Shown: piece after piece, positions 34,801 through 45,390 of the stretch | How the letters are laid out: every line of letters starts with the position of its first letter | How positions within the stretch are numbered: the stretch's first letter is position 1 | Assembly: GCA_037976565.1 (NCBI GenBank) | Contig: CP137668.1 | Span: forward strand, 19,117,714 to 19,181,713 | Direction: 5' to 3' | Source of the DNA: Mesocentrotus franciscanus | Lineage: Eukaryota > Echinodermata > Echinoidea > Camarodonta > Strongylocentrotidae | DNA length: 64,000 nt | Notes under the pieces: generated by a model | Database searches by the model: none | What the model was told of the DNA's origin: nothing | Seen by the model: only the letters and a program-made list of their open reading frames with translations | Position numbers and translations under genes: made by a program

Positions 34801-37800
34801 ATTCATACATAATGTCTTTTAATAATGGCTAATGTGATAATGAGGATTGTTCCTTAAGAGAACAAGTAGAGAATAAGACTAGTAATTTATTTTCTTACTA
34901 CAAATTTCATGCAAACATGTAGCGTAATGGGATATACATTCAATTCAATAATGGTCTTTTAAGAATCAATAGGCAGCATTAGATTTAAGCATCAAATTAT
35001 TTTTCATGTTTTGCATATTAATGATAATGTAAATATGTAAGACTTGAAAGATGCCAAATCGTATTTCCAAATCCACTTGAAATAAAACATTGTATGCTTT
35101 TCAAGTCGTGTAAATTTGTCCTTTTATCTTCATAATTTGCCCTTTTATCTTCTTAATTTGCATGCATTTGATGTTTGTTTACTTTTTATAATTTTACTTT
35201 GTATATAACTGTGTTTCTGTATTTTTAATGCAAATGTGGAAATAAATTCAATTCAGTTCAATTCAATTGCTCAAGGCAGTCAAGGCACACTAGTTCAAAA
35301 GATGTAACCACATATATATATACATACAGAGAGTAATTGAGGTATATTGTACTCTTCTAAAATTCTCACAGAGTAATCAAGAGTAGATTACACTCTGAAA
35401 TTAAAAAATAAATAAATGTGATTTAAACTCCATGGATATATCCTTAATATGGTATTATTATCTGAACTTTTCTTTCTCATATGTCCATTTTTCACAGAGT
35501 ACTTGAGAGTATTTGGTTCACCTGGGTTTCTCAGTCTAACCACATACCAATGGAGATTGATGTGGATGCAGCACGCCCATGGCTGGAGCTACAGGTTGGT
35601 TCCTTCATAGTTTGACGCATGCCTGGGGGGTATTTCACAAAGACTAAGATCAACTTTAAGTTGGACTTAACTATGGCAGGCCATTCATGCCACTGGTTTC
35701 TCCCACCATTGGTCTCTCAATTATGATATTTAGATAATATTTTTTTCTTCAATAATGAACTATCAAAAAAGGTAAATTATGTAGATTTATGACCACGATT
35801 TGTACATCCCTTGAGAAACCAATGCCAGGAATGGTTAGAGGAACTAGTGGCATTAATGGCCTGCCATGGTTAAGTCCAACTTAAAGTCGATCTTAGTCTT
35901 TGTGGAACACCCCCCAGGTGGACTTATTGTGCCAGTGTAATACCTGACACTTGTAGAATTCTTAACATTAACCCTAGAGTGAGTCCTATGCCTACCCCTA
36001 AACCTTGTTGAATACCTTACCAAAAATCCAATCCCAACCCAAGTCCTCCTTGCTGGAGTCACTGGTACATAACCTAGTATTCCTAACATACCAAAGCTAT
36101 TATTTTGGGGTTATCTTTTTCTTGGATGTATCTCTAGATTCTATGAAACAACTTGTTAGCCAGAGAATGATGTTGCCAGATAGTTTTTTCATTTAGATTC
36201 CCCAATGCTGAGTATTGTAAATTGACAATATTTTCATATTAAAAATTGTTCTTGATTCTACCAAATTGTTCTTGATTCTTCCTAGCTCCGTGCCACCTGC
36301 AATCTTGAACAAAGTTTCTTCAACGACTGGTTTACTGGACATCTCAATTTCCAGATTGAGCATCAGTAAGTTTCATATCAGAAATAAACCTAACGTGTTT
36401 GTATCGGTTCACTTTCCAGAAAGTCCATTTTACATTGGATGATAGGGTTCTGTTTCTATGGTTACATGTAATTAGCGATGCCAGGTAAGATTTGAAATTA
36501 AAAGTTTGTGTAATCAAATTGAAAGTTGGATAACCTAATGCAGCATTACTACACCACCCATTTCTGTTATTTGTGAATGATTAAAATGTATTATAAACCT
36601 TGGGCAAAATATACAAAAGCTTCAAGTGAATCAAAGTCTTCATGTAGTCACAAATATAGTATATAGTACCAGGTATATAATATATAGCAAATTAGGTTAT
36701 CCTTGCATACAGTTGTTTCCGCTATGAAATCTTTCTCAGGTTATTAATAGTTTAGTGGATAAAAATAGTAAAAATGTGGCTGTCAATTACATTCAAATTA
36801 TGACTTTATAATGGGATATCTCTTGGTTTCATTTACATTTATCAAAATTTTAATCGTAGATTTTAACCGCATAATTCTATTTTATGGTACAACATTTATA
36901 TTCTGTTTCAGTCTGTTCCCGACGATGCCCAGACACAACTACGTGCGCATTGCACCGTTGGTGAAGTCTCTCTGTAAAAAGCATGGTGTTGATTACAAGA
37001 CCAAGACACTGATGGAGGGCTTTGCTGATATAGTCAGGTAAGGAACACAAGACTGGATCTTATTTCTTTCACCTTTATTTGCTTTCACAACATCCAGTGT
37101 TAAAGGTAGTGAAATCAATCAGTAACAGTTTTCATGCTACAAAGTAGCTGGAGGCATTATGTTTTCGGGTTGTCCATCCGTCCGTACGTCTGTACGTCCC
37201 GTTCTCGTGATCGCGTTTTCTCAAGAACCGATTGATGGATTACAGCCAAACTTGGGTTATGTATGTATCTTGCAGAGCCAATGAACTGATTAGATTTTGG
37301 GGTCACGAGGTCAAAGGTCACAAGGCTCAATATTTATGCAAAAATAGCTTGTGATCGGGTTATCTCAAGAACCAATTGATGGATTACTGCCAAACTTGGG
37401 TCATGTATGTATCTTGCAGAGCCAATGAACTGAGTAGATTTTGGGGTCATGAGGTCGAAGGTCAAAGGTCATGGGGCTCATTATGTATGCAAAAATAGCT
37501 TGTGAATGCATTGTCAATAGAACTGATGGATGGATTACTATCAAAATCAGGACATGTATGTATCTTGCATAGCCAAATAACTGATTAGATTTTAGGGTCA
37601 TGAGGTCAAAGATCAAAGGGTCATACATGTATATGAAAAACAGCTGGTAATCACGATGTTCGGAGAACCTGTTAATGGATTACAATCAAACTTGAATTTA
37701 TAAAATTGCTTCTGTTTTGGTTTGTAAAATTGCTATATGGTGGAGGCATCATTTTCGACTACATGCAGTCGAAGGTCCATCTATTTTTTTCATCGTTTCC

Positions 37801-37897
37801 TTTCATCTCTTTGATATCGGTTAGGTCCCTCAAGTCCTCTGGTGAGATTTGGTATGATGCCTACTACCATCTTCAGGACCAGTATCCAGAAGATTAA
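22623..37897 (+). CDS. Front-end fatty acyl desaturase (FADS1/FADS2 type), 12 coding exons
   Basis: The enzyme inserts a double bond between an existing one and the carboxyl end of polyunsaturated acyl-CoA (delta-5, -6 or -8 type), at the endoplasmic reticulum, using cytochrome b5-delivered electrons. Coding exons are 22623-22847, 23477-23622, 29027-29173, 29913-30014, 30899-30958, 31297-31423, 32277-32353, 33681-33778, 35498-35594, 36286-36365, 36912-37037 and 37825-37897. The predicted protein is about 452 residues, typical for the family. It has a cytochrome b5 domain with HPGG at 59-62, histidine boxes HDLGH (181-185), HMHYQHH (216-222) and QIEHH (383-387, the Q being the front-end hallmark), and several membrane segments. 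Exon lengths 102, 77, 98, 97, 80 and 126 equal those I recall for vertebrate FADS genes. The start matches the family MGxGxNQ opening. Coding length sums to 1358 nt, one short of a multiple of three: see the frameshift in exon 2. Substrate specificity cannot be read from sequence. Confidence 0.95.
22848..23476 (+). other. Desaturase intron 1
   Basis: No repeat or regulatory site was recognised. Confidence 0.6.
23477..23622 (+). CDS. Desaturase coding exon 2, with an apparent one-base frameshift
   Basis: It starts after CGCTGTAG with EAFTAFH (cytochrome b5 C-terminal part) and ends at the donor GTACGT (23623). The frame is normal through DFAEL (to 23602) and then reads GRLPRK, leaving two bases at the splice. 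Reading the last 20 bases one base out of register instead gives WKTAEEM, which matches vertebrate RKTAEDM and joins exon 3 (GLFK) in phase 0. One base, probably a T in CTT(T)GG at about 23601-23603, is missing. Confidence 0.85.
24238..24699. mobile_element. MITE-like TIR element in desaturase intron 2
   Basis: The left end TAAGACCCCGTTCTCATTCA at 24238 is matched by the inverse TGAGTGAGAACGGGGTCTTA ending at 24699. Subterminal repeats of the type AAGACCCGTTCCTC/GAGCGGTCT occur inside. It is 462 bp with no coding capacity. Confidence 0.8.
24700..29026 (+). other. Remainder of desaturase intron 2
   Basis: AT-rich sequence. A duplicated phrase near 25680-25850 (GACATTGTATTGTTTTT ... TTTACTTTATGGCAC) and an (AT)n run at 26219-26233 were noted. 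No exon was seen; the phase-0 join of exons 2 and 3 (after the frameshift correction) leaves no need for one. Confidence 0.5.
29027..29173 (+). CDS. Desaturase coding exon 3
   Basis: It encodes residues 125-173: GLFKANF, then two hydrophobic segments ([20 protein letters not shown] and [14 protein letters not shown]). Acceptor CTTTTCAAG, donor GTACAT, phase 0 on both sides. Confidence 0.93.
29174..29912 (+). other. Desaturase intron 3
   Basis: No structure was recognised apart from a pyrimidine tract before the acceptor. Confidence 0.5.
29913..30014 (+). CDS. Desaturase coding exon 4 (first histidine box)
   Basis: 102 nt, residues 174-207. It carries [13 protein letters not shown] with di-iron ligand box HDLGH. 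Phase 0 on both sides, donor GTAAGT. Confidence 0.95.
30015..30898 (+). other. Desaturase intron 4
   Basis: At about 30060-30230 there is a stretch of CCTAACC/CCTAGCCC-type phrases resembling part of a dispersed repeat; similar wording recurs near 35965-36040. Nothing else was recognised. Confidence 0.4.
30899..30958 (+). CDS. Desaturase coding exon 5 (second histidine box)
   Basis: 60 nt, residues 208-227, [20 protein letters not shown]. Vertebrate genes have this and the next segment in one exon, so an extra intron splits them here. Donor GTAAGT. Confidence 0.95.
30959..31296 (+). other. Desaturase intron 5
   Basis: It contains a C/T-rich (TTTCTCTC) stretch near 30985-31040 and no other signal. 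Confidence 0.5.
31297..31423 (+). CDS. Desaturase coding exon 6
   Basis: 127 nt starting [17 protein letters not shown] and ending YFFL plus one base (phase 1). The codon completed across the junction is isoleucine, giving the conserved FFLIGPP. Confidence 0.93.
31424..32276 (+). other. Desaturase intron 6
   Basis: A short tandem of GATGCATAAT occurs at about 32108-32134. Nothing else was recognised. Confidence 0.5.
32277..32353 (+). CDS. Desaturase coding exon 7
   Basis: 77 nt encoding [18 protein letters not shown] and a basic KRKEWT end. It contains a membrane segment. Donor GTGAGT. Confidence 0.93.
32595..32995. mobile_element. MITE-like element with TTAAAGA.AA.GTTGAGTTCTGG ends
   Basis: The left end TTAAAGATAAAGTTGAGTTC at 32595 is matched inversely by GAACTCAACCTTCTCTTTAA ending at 32995. 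About 190 bp of the left half recurs at 59713-59905. Confidence 0.7.
33432..33610 (+). repeat. Short diverged tandem duplication in desaturase intron 7
   Basis: GATTGCAGGCTTGTTGCATT at about 33432 recurs as GATTGCTGGCTTGTTGCATT at about 33556, followed in both by a GATG.ATTGTTTTG phrase. Confidence 0.55.
33681..33778 (+). CDS. Desaturase coding exon 8
   Basis: 98 nt, [19 protein letters not shown] onward, a hydrophobic membrane-rich section. It ends in phase 2 and forms arginine with exon 9. Confidence 0.93.
33849..34140. mobile_element. MITE copy 1 (GGGGGGTGTTTCACAAAGAC ends)
   Basis: 292 bp. The left arm GGGGGGTGTTTCACAAAGAC and the following ~50 bp are inversely repeated at the right end (GTCTTTGTGAAACACCCCCC). 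It is a long-TIR fold-back element lying 70 bp inside intron 8. A second copy lies in the next intron. Confidence 0.85.
34432..34881 (+). repeat. Tandem duplication, 229-bp period, two copies
   Basis: The unit containing TTTGGCATCACCTGTGCC and ending AACAAGTAGAGAATAAGACT occurs at about 34432-34653 and 34661-34881. The copies differ at only a few positions (for example CTTGGACAGG versus CTCGGACAGG, and a four-base deletion). Confidence 0.85.
35010..35272 (+). mobile_element. Probable LINE 3' end
   Basis: The sequence reads as a non-LTR element tail: TATTTTTAATGCAAATGTGG followed by AATAAATTCAATTCAGTTC and further AATTC units. No coding part remains. Confidence 0.4.
35498..35594 (+). CDS. Desaturase coding exon 9
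   Basis: 97 nt, [20 protein letters not shown] onward; the [11 protein letters not shown] block corresponds to the conserved TQMNHIVMEID of vertebrate FADS. It ends in phase 0, donor GTTGGT. Confidence 0.94.
35625..35915. mobile_element. MITE copy 2 (GGGGGGTATTTCACAAAGAC ends)
   Basis: 291 bp, same family and structure as 33849-34140, 30 bp inside intron 9. Its right end is TTTGTGGAACACCCCCC. Confidence 0.85.
36286..36365 (+). CDS. Desaturase coding exon 10 (third histidine box)
   Basis: 80 nt, [20 protein letters not shown] then NFQIEHH; the last histidine is split with exon 11. QIEHH, rather than HxxHH, marks the front-end desaturase class. Confidence 0.95.
36366..36911 (+). other. Desaturase intron 10
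   Basis: AT-rich sequence with nothing recognised. Confidence 0.5.
36912..37037 (+). CDS. Desaturase coding exon 11
   Basis: 126 nt starting [20 protein letters not shown], the strongly conserved region after the third histidine box. Ends phase 2, donor GTAAGG. Confidence 0.95.
37308..37320 (+). promoter_or_regulatory. Perfect DR1 nuclear receptor motif
   Basis: AGGTCAAAGGTCA: two consensus half-sites spaced by one base, the HNF4/RXR/PPAR-type arrangement. It belongs to the first unit of the tandem array. Confidence 0.5.
37452..37471 (+). promoter_or_regulatory. Triple half-site, DR1 spacing
   Basis: AGGTCG-A-AGGTCA-A-AGGTCA: three half-sites each spaced by one base, the last two forming a perfect DR1 (37459-37471). 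Second unit of the array. Confidence 0.5.
37603..37615 (+). promoter_or_regulatory. Imperfect DR1 motif
   Basis: AGGTCA-A-AGATCA, one mismatch in the second half-site. Third unit of the array. Confidence 0.4.
37825..37897 (+). CDS. Desaturase terminal coding exon 12
   Basis: Acceptor [29 protein letters not shown] onward, stop TAA at 37895-37897. The SLKxSGxxWxDAY block is the conserved FADS C-terminus, followed by a five-residue extension (YPED and neighbours). Confidence 0.94.
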
Positions 37898-40213
37898 CCC
37901 TTCACCTCACATCTCCCTGCAAAGCCTGGATGATGGACTTTACATGAGTGCAGGATGGCATTGTAGGTGTTAAATTGAATTATGAAAATACCTCAGCAAT
38001 GTAGGTAGCCCAGAATGTGAATGCGTCATTTTCTTTAAAAAATGCTGTGGTACTGTGTAATTCTTTGTATGTAAAGCCCACTGCACTCTATACGATCTGT
38101 CTATGATTTGATTTAGGAAGGATTTGATAGGAATATTCAAACATGTAAAATCTGAATTATGGAGGTTCTGAATAGTCATATGATTAAACAAAACCCCAAT
38201 ATCTGGGTACGGTATTGCAATCCCTGTTGGTGGAGTAAAAATTGGCTGCAAATCGTAGTGACGTCATGTGAGTATCTATGACATGAAGCAGATTTGGCCT
38301 TTTTTCACATTAAAAGCTTCCAACGCATTGGATTTTGTTTGTATTCATATCATTGTTCTCAATCTCGTTGGGGAAGAATGTTTTATGTTGAATGTTCATA
38401 TCTAATACACTTCCTGTTTCATTGGAAATCGGATCCCGGTCGGATCGTATAGCGTGCTGTGGGCTTGAAATCTTTTGCTATCCTTTGCAAATCAAGTTGA
38501 AAGGTCAATCTATGTGTTTTTATTTAATGTCTGGTCAAGGTCTCTTGAATCCAAAACTTCACAGGAAGTAAACCTGCTCGTTAGTGGTAATTTTTATGGT
38601 AAAATATGTTGTGATTTTGTAGAAAAACAATGAAAGTTATGGATTTGAATAAGTCATCTGTATATATCTCTTGAAATTAATTTTGCTCATTTAATTAGAA
38701 TGATCAAGCTTTTTCTTTTAAAATGGAGGCGTAAGTGGAGTCTACTGGAAAGAAAGGAAAAAAAATACTTAGAGTCACTTGGTTGACTTGAATACTTGGA
38801 ACTCAGTTTGGTGGAGATTTAATAAAGAAAGTCTGAATCTCTTCAAGGGAATTGATCTTTAGGTTCAAAACCATCTTCCTTCCCTGTATCCTAGGTATTC
38901 ATTCAACAACCATGCAAACCTAGCCTTAATCATGTTATATTTACTTGTAATTATTCATTGGCAATATGACTTTTATTTGAGAGCTTTCCCTCTTAATAGA
39001 TATAAGTACCTTTTAATTCATATATGTTAATGTGTATATACATGTAATGTATGAAATCATAGGCCTATTTGAATTACTTACATTACAGAGGGGAGTTAAG
39101 CTTTTAGTTTTTGAAATGATTATTGTAAGTTCAAAATTTTGGTGTGACCTTAAATTACATATATTTGTCTTTAATAACTCAGTGCCATTAGATAAAAATT
39201 TGGTGTGAAGAAGAATAAAGTACACGTGGGAGAGATTCTGTGCAGGTTCATATTATAGGGTAACATGTTATCTGTCTTTATTAGACCTGTAATTTTATTT
39301 ACATGTAAGTTTTAGAGGAAGACAGGGAAAATAGAATTTGAATATAATTCTATCTCCATCATTTATCATGGAGTAGATGTATAATTGTACTTTAATATGA
39401 GGTATGTTTCATTTTGTTCTGCGATGACAGATGTCTTGCTTGCCGCATTTTTACCACGCTGTCAAAAGAGATGAAGTTGATTTGTATAACATTTCACTTT
39501 TAATATGCAGTGCATGTAATGTGGTAAATGTACTTAAGATATACTCTTTCATGAGCATATGAAAGCAAGATTCAAAAGATATAGATCTTGCAGAGTGTTG
39601 AAATGCTGAGAAATGAGAATATATCAGGCAATTAACTCCATGTTTTCTAGTGACTTGTTACTAATACATGAATAGTAAGTTTTTATATTAAATAACAACC
39701 AAATGAAAAGTTAATTCAGGTATGGAATGTTACAACTATGATGTTAATAACGTGCGTTTCAAGAGAGAGAGATTTGGGCAATTTTTAAAAAATTATCTAG
39801 ATATTCCAGATTTTAGATTACAATAGACTCTGCTTTATGCATAGAGGTAGGATACGGATTAGTGTTCAGTTTAAGCAAGGTTGAGATCATGCCGATTCAA
39901 ATTGTATTTTGAGCATAGGATTGGTGGTACCTGATAGAGTATGTAGACCATCTATGTTGATATTCCAGATAGTTTTAACTAGTATGTCTTGACTTTTGAG
40001 AAGTAGCAAATATTAATTTACTTTTAAAAAAATGTGGTAATACAGTAACATCTGATTTATATATATATTTGGATCTGATTTTAATTATCTCTCTTTCTTC
40101 CCATTTATTCCATTTCCAATTTACTGCTTTTTAAACTATTGAATACACAGGTATTTGCCCTGTAAAGGTTCCTGCATGTGATGTGTCGTTTGAAATAATA
40201 AAATTTGAATAAA
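37898..40213 (+). other. 3' flank of the desaturase gene, probable 3' UTR
   Basis: No coding signal. Two AATAAA hexamers lie close together at 40197-40202 and 40208-40213 and could end a 2.3-kb 3' UTR. Earlier hexamers in this AT-rich DNA cannot be excluded. Confidence 0.3.
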
Positions 40214-43200
40214 ATATGCATTTCTCATGAGCAGATGTTGCTCAGTTGAGTTCATTATTCTGTATTTGCATGAATATCGGTTGTATATACTGTGTAGATT
40301 TTACACAACTTTGCATAAAATATCTTCAATAATTTGCACTGATTTGTCTCAAAGAAAATCAAGTTCAAGTGTGATGAAATGAAAACAGCCATTATGTCAT
40401 TTCTTCTAGTAAAAAAAGCTTGTGTGTTTGGTGTTTGGTTTGGGGCTTGCAGTGCATTTCCCTTGTACATGTACCAAGGGTCTCTTTCTCTAGTTGACTT
40501 TCATGACAAATATTGAAAATTTTGATGAGCTCTATCGAAAGAGGACAGTATTAGCAAATCATTCAGCCTGATATTCTTTGCAGCAAAATGTAGCATTGTG
40601 ACTGGAGCATTGTATTTGTATGAGAAAACAAAAGAAAACGCAGAAGATGTGTAAGGATCAAAGTAAAGTATTAAATCATGAAATTGGTTGGTTACTATTC
40701 AGCATCATATTGTTACAAACCATTGAGTGGAAATGTATTTTTGATGAAAAGACATTGTGTATAATGTCAGGAAATCTATTCAATGGAATGTATCTTTTTC
40801 AGAAGTCTTGAATTGATGAAGCAAATCATGATAGATTGATTATTTTAAAATACAGATCATGCTCTATATTAAGTAATGTGCCATGTAATGTGTAAAATTA
40901 GACAAGAATGCTTATCATTGTTAATTTTGTTGATCTTTGTGACTGTAAATAACATCTTACAAGATTAGAGGGTATGATAATTGTGTAAGTTTTTTAATTT
41001 AGTCTGTGGAATAGCAGTTTTCAAGTTTATATTATTTGAATTCTGAAAAGGAATATTTTGCTCAGCAAATATGATGTGGATCTTTCTCCAATGATTGTGT
41101 GAAACATTATTTTGGGAGAGCAAATCACTGTCCCAGCTATGACAATGTTATAATTCGGTCCCTTCACAGCCTGAAGGCTAGAAATACCAAAGAGTGGTTC
41201 TATTACAAGTGGTAGTATATCAGAAAGGTTTGGTTTCTCAACCAATTTTTTTATAATCTGAGGATCAATCATGCAAACTTCTTGTAATTGTTCAAAATCA
41301 AATGCAGCAACAACAATGATTTAGGGAACATGTTAATATGGGTTTGTTGTATTTAACTGACTCCTTTGTTAATGTTCTAATGGCTAATAAGACATAACTT
41401 ATTTTGCTTTTGTCAAAGTCATCCAATGATTTTCAGATGCAGTCTCTAAAGAAGTGAGTTATTCTCTCACTTTCAGCCTTTATAGTAACATATTTGTGTA
41501 ATTTTTGCATTGTATGCACATGACCTTAAATATTCTTAATGTTGGATTTTCCTGATTTTTTGGTGCTCTTTGCTGGCATTGCATTGTGGTGTGGAATCAT
41601 GGGGATTTTTTATAATCATTGGCTTCTTAAGAAGAAACAAAAATATCTGCTGATCAGTTCATAAATTGCTGCTAAATATGTTAAAAACAACACCACATTT
41701 TTCATAAACAGACAAAATTAAATGATATTGGTCTAACTTTCCAAATATTATTGTTGATTTTTCAGCATCTGCCTAAAGGTTGATAAAATGGGAGATGATC
41801 AAGTAGTTTCTATTTTTTCTGAAGTGGAAAATATATATTACCTGGTAATATACTTTTTTTTTTTTGGGGGGGGGGTATTGCTCCTATATGTGCAGGCAGT
41901 TTATGTCTCAGTCACACAATCAAACCAACTTCAAAATGACTTGAAATCAACGTTTCATGGCCGCATTTTATGTAATAGTATGTTTGGTCCGTTGTCGGAC
42001 TGGTTTTGGTCTTGTTTGAATGATTGAGGTTTGTGGAAAGAAAATCCTAAAACCATTAACCAGGTCTGCACATTTTGTTCTGGGAGTCTACTAAAAATGT
42101 CTCAAGTTTAAATGAATTTGTCAGACTGTCTATATTTCAAATCTTTTCGGTTAGGAGTGAAATCTTTTGAGGTGTGAGCCAAAAGATTTGTATTGATCTT
42201 TGTGCTTTGGTAAGAGCCATGAGAATTGTTGATTTGCAGAATGAGACCTTTTGAACTGTAATATATTGTAATTAGGGGAAGAAAGAATGATACAAAACTG
42301 ATTTGGGTAATAAATCAAAGCAGATGAATATGTTGCATGTTTTATCGTTCCTTCTTTGTGGAGTTCTTTGTGTAAGTTTCCCCACTGAGTGAGATGTTCA
42401 TTACAAGCCTAGAAGACAAGCAAAACTTTGTAACAAGCTGAATTATGTGAAAGCAGGAAGGGGTTGGAGAAATTGTGAAAGAAATGGAAAAATGATGAGA
42501 AACTTGTGATTGTTTGAAAGCAGAGGGAACTAAATTATATTAGAAACTCGAATTGGCTTCATCTGAAGTCGTCACGCAACAATCTTATTTGTTTTACTCT
42601 AGAATATAAATATCCAGTAGTCTCATAAATAAGAATACTACACACAATATTCTGTTATGTGTGCACAGCACATTATTAACGGACCAGTAACTTTACAGGT
42701 TATTCCGTACTATATGTAACACCTCCATGGGCGCTGTGTTGTAGAGCTCCAGCTGTACAACGGCCTTGAATCTTGTCTACAGATGTACATCAAACAACCT
42801 CAAACAAAGTTTGCACTTTCCACATAGAATCTATCCATATAACAAAAAAATGTCTCTGGGAGTCCATAGACCTGTTAATTGCAAATCCCGCCACTGTTGA
42901 ACGTCTAGTTTGAAGGACAATGTGGCTGTGCTCCAAAATGTTGAATGATTGTATACAATTGCAAAAGATGTTGGATATCACAGAGTGAAAATTATTCTCT
43001 ATCTCTCTCTTTTACTTACTGTTTCTCACTCCCTGCCTTATACATTTACAGAAGATTCTATATATTATAAACGTGTGAAAAGACTTGTGCACATTGTCTC
43101 TCTGACTTCCTCTTTCCCTCCCCTGCTTTCTCCCCCCTCTCTCTCTCTCGCCACTGCATACCTTATAGCATGAATACGACTGTATAATGTTGAAAAAAAG

Positions 43201-45213
43201 CTGCAATAGGATTACATTTCAACATTTGGATATGTAAACTCTTCCCAATCAAAAATCATTAATGCTAGTATGAATCATATTGAAATTAAAAAAAGGTTTG
43301 TAGAGCTTTTGAGTCGGAGAAAAGACCCCAATCAGCTGCAAATTGTAACAATATCGTTGTTACACCACTCTAGTGACTGACAACCGACCCGAGGCCATCA
43401 CGGCGTATCTATGACTGGGAGGCTAAGAATATCCCATGATTTTAGTATTCCCACATTTCACCACCATTCTGCTCCTCAGTCAGGAAGAATGTAAACATCT
43501 CAATTTTCAAATCTAGTCCTACTACTATTTCTTTCACAATCCAGTCATAAAAGTCATATCATAACTGAATCTTGAATCTCCTTTCAAGACTCATGATAAT
43601 GATAAACATTTATAAACCCATAGAAAATGCACTGATCAACAATAGAGCACAAGAAAAAAAGACAAGTAGAACTTTCAATGGATTTTTGTAGCAACATTTC
43701 TTGTTTAAGTGAATGATGTAGTCTCCGAGACATTTCTTTGACTCAAATAGAGAACATAATATGAAACAATATTTGACATTTATAACTGCCTAGTGTACTC
43801 TTACTCCTGAAGTAAAAACTACATCTAATATTTGGTAAAACCTCTAGATGCTTATAGTTTTTGTATCACGTATCATTCAAATCTACATGTAAGTAGTAGA
43901 AATAAAGAATTATAATATCAGAGACTGTAGAGTTGGATAGTGATATATTACATTTCTCTTCAACAACTCTTTTACATGCACACACACACACACACACACA
44001 CATCACATAAAGCTTTAATAGATTATTCTTACATGAATTTGAATACACACTTTGCAGACACAAAGCACATATTCTTTATGACACAAAAACAGCAAAGGTT
44101 TAAAAATAGACTTACATTCAAACTTCATTTTTCCAATTGTTTTGGCATATGGTATAAAGTATCTTGCTTAATCATGAAAATAAGTAGCTTGGATACAAAT
44201 ACTTAAAGGTTCACATTTAAAAGGATCTCTCAGAATTGGAATTCTGATATGCACCAAACAGTGCCAATGTAACCATAGCATACCATAATCACATTTATCG
44301 TTTCAGTTTGGCCAATCATCAATATATCTCATTTTTATGGGGTGTGTTAACTAACCATCCAAGAGCTTATTCAGTTTACCCTTCCTGAATGCACGCTCAA
44401 ACATGCACATATTTAACAAAGAATGTACAGTGGCAGAACATTGTCATCTCAACAATTTGCTTTCAAATCTGTCTGCCACATTCAAAATCCATGACGATGT
44501 GCATTGCAACATGCATTGTTAAAAATCAATGTATATATTGGATCGTTTTTTTACGTGCACCCTTTATACACAGCTATTAAACATGAAGGGTGGAAACTTG
44601 GAATTCTACTAAAACCCAATGCTCGGTCTAAAGTCGATCCTGTTTAACAAAATTGAAACTTAGACCAGGGTCTAAATTCCTTTGCTAAAACACGACTTTA
44701 AACTAAAGACCACGTTTAAATTTGAGCAGGATATGGGCCTATGTCTCTTTCATCTGTGAATAGACCAGTGCACACAGTTCACAACATTTTAATGTATCAA
44801 AATTTCATGCTTGCTTCTCAAACAGTGGATATTATACAACTCACTCCTAGATCCTAATCAAATGATTGGTCATGCGCGGTCACGTGATTCATTTACTGAG
44901 ACTATCCCATGTTTTTCATGAAAAAGCGTGCAATATTTTCCAGTACTATCCAACGTTTTTTTTAAAGTGCATGTACATGATGCGCAGTAGTGCGCGTAGA
45001 GGTGAGAGCGCTTAATACTGAGTGTGCATGGGCCTATGCTTGCGCAGCACTATGCGTAAATGGGTATAGAGGTAAGTGCGCTTACTATATAGCTATGTGT
45101 GCGCACTAAATTAAGCCTTATTAAACTTGAGATTTACTTGTCAGCCATACTGTCAGGAAACAATCTTGAATGAATTCTTTTTACATCAAATAACAAGGAT
45201 CTAGGAGTTTCGT
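40214..45213. other. Intergenic DNA
   Basis: No gene was recognised. There is a T-run next to a G-run at 41856-41875, a CT-rich patch at 43095-43150, a CA microsatellite at 43979-44002 and a GCGC-rich segment with repeated GTGCGC/GCGCTTA phrases at about 44985-45105. Short frames here have no homology or context. Confidence 0.3.
43979..44002. repeat. (CA)n microsatellite
   Basis: About twelve uninterrupted CA units. Confidence 0.95.
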
Positions 45214-45390
45214 TGTATAAAACAAATGATGCATGTTTTCATTCGTTCATTATACGATCTATCCGCCTCGTTGATGCTGTGTGTATCTAACGCACTCAGC
45301 CTAACGGCTTCGTGCAATAGATACACACAGCCTCAACTCGAGTGCGGATAGATCGTATAATGAACTCATGCGCATGCATCATTTGTATAC
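45214..45390. mobile_element. Fold-back element with GATCTATCCGC arms
   Basis: CATTATACGATCTATCCGC (from 45249) is matched inversely by GCGGATAGATCGTATAATG (to 45362). Further inward, GCTGTGTGTATCT pairs with AGATACACACAGC. Outermost, GTATAAAACAAATGATGCATG pairs imperfectly with CATGCATCATTTGTATAC. Total 177 bp. Confidence 0.8.

Larger units (their letters stand above)
37141..37696 (+). repeat. Tandem array of about 140-153-bp units in the last desaturase intron
   Basis: Units begin near 37221, 37374, 37514 and 37661 (the last partial), each with a GAACC.(A/G)TTGATGGATTAC-like phrase, TATGTATCTTGCA.AGCCAA, GGGTCA.GAGGTC and GCAAAAATAGCTTGTGA. A lead-in with CCGTCC/CGTACGTC repeats precedes it (37170-37200). 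It resembles dispersed tandem-repeat elements seen in marine invertebrates. Confidence 0.8.
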
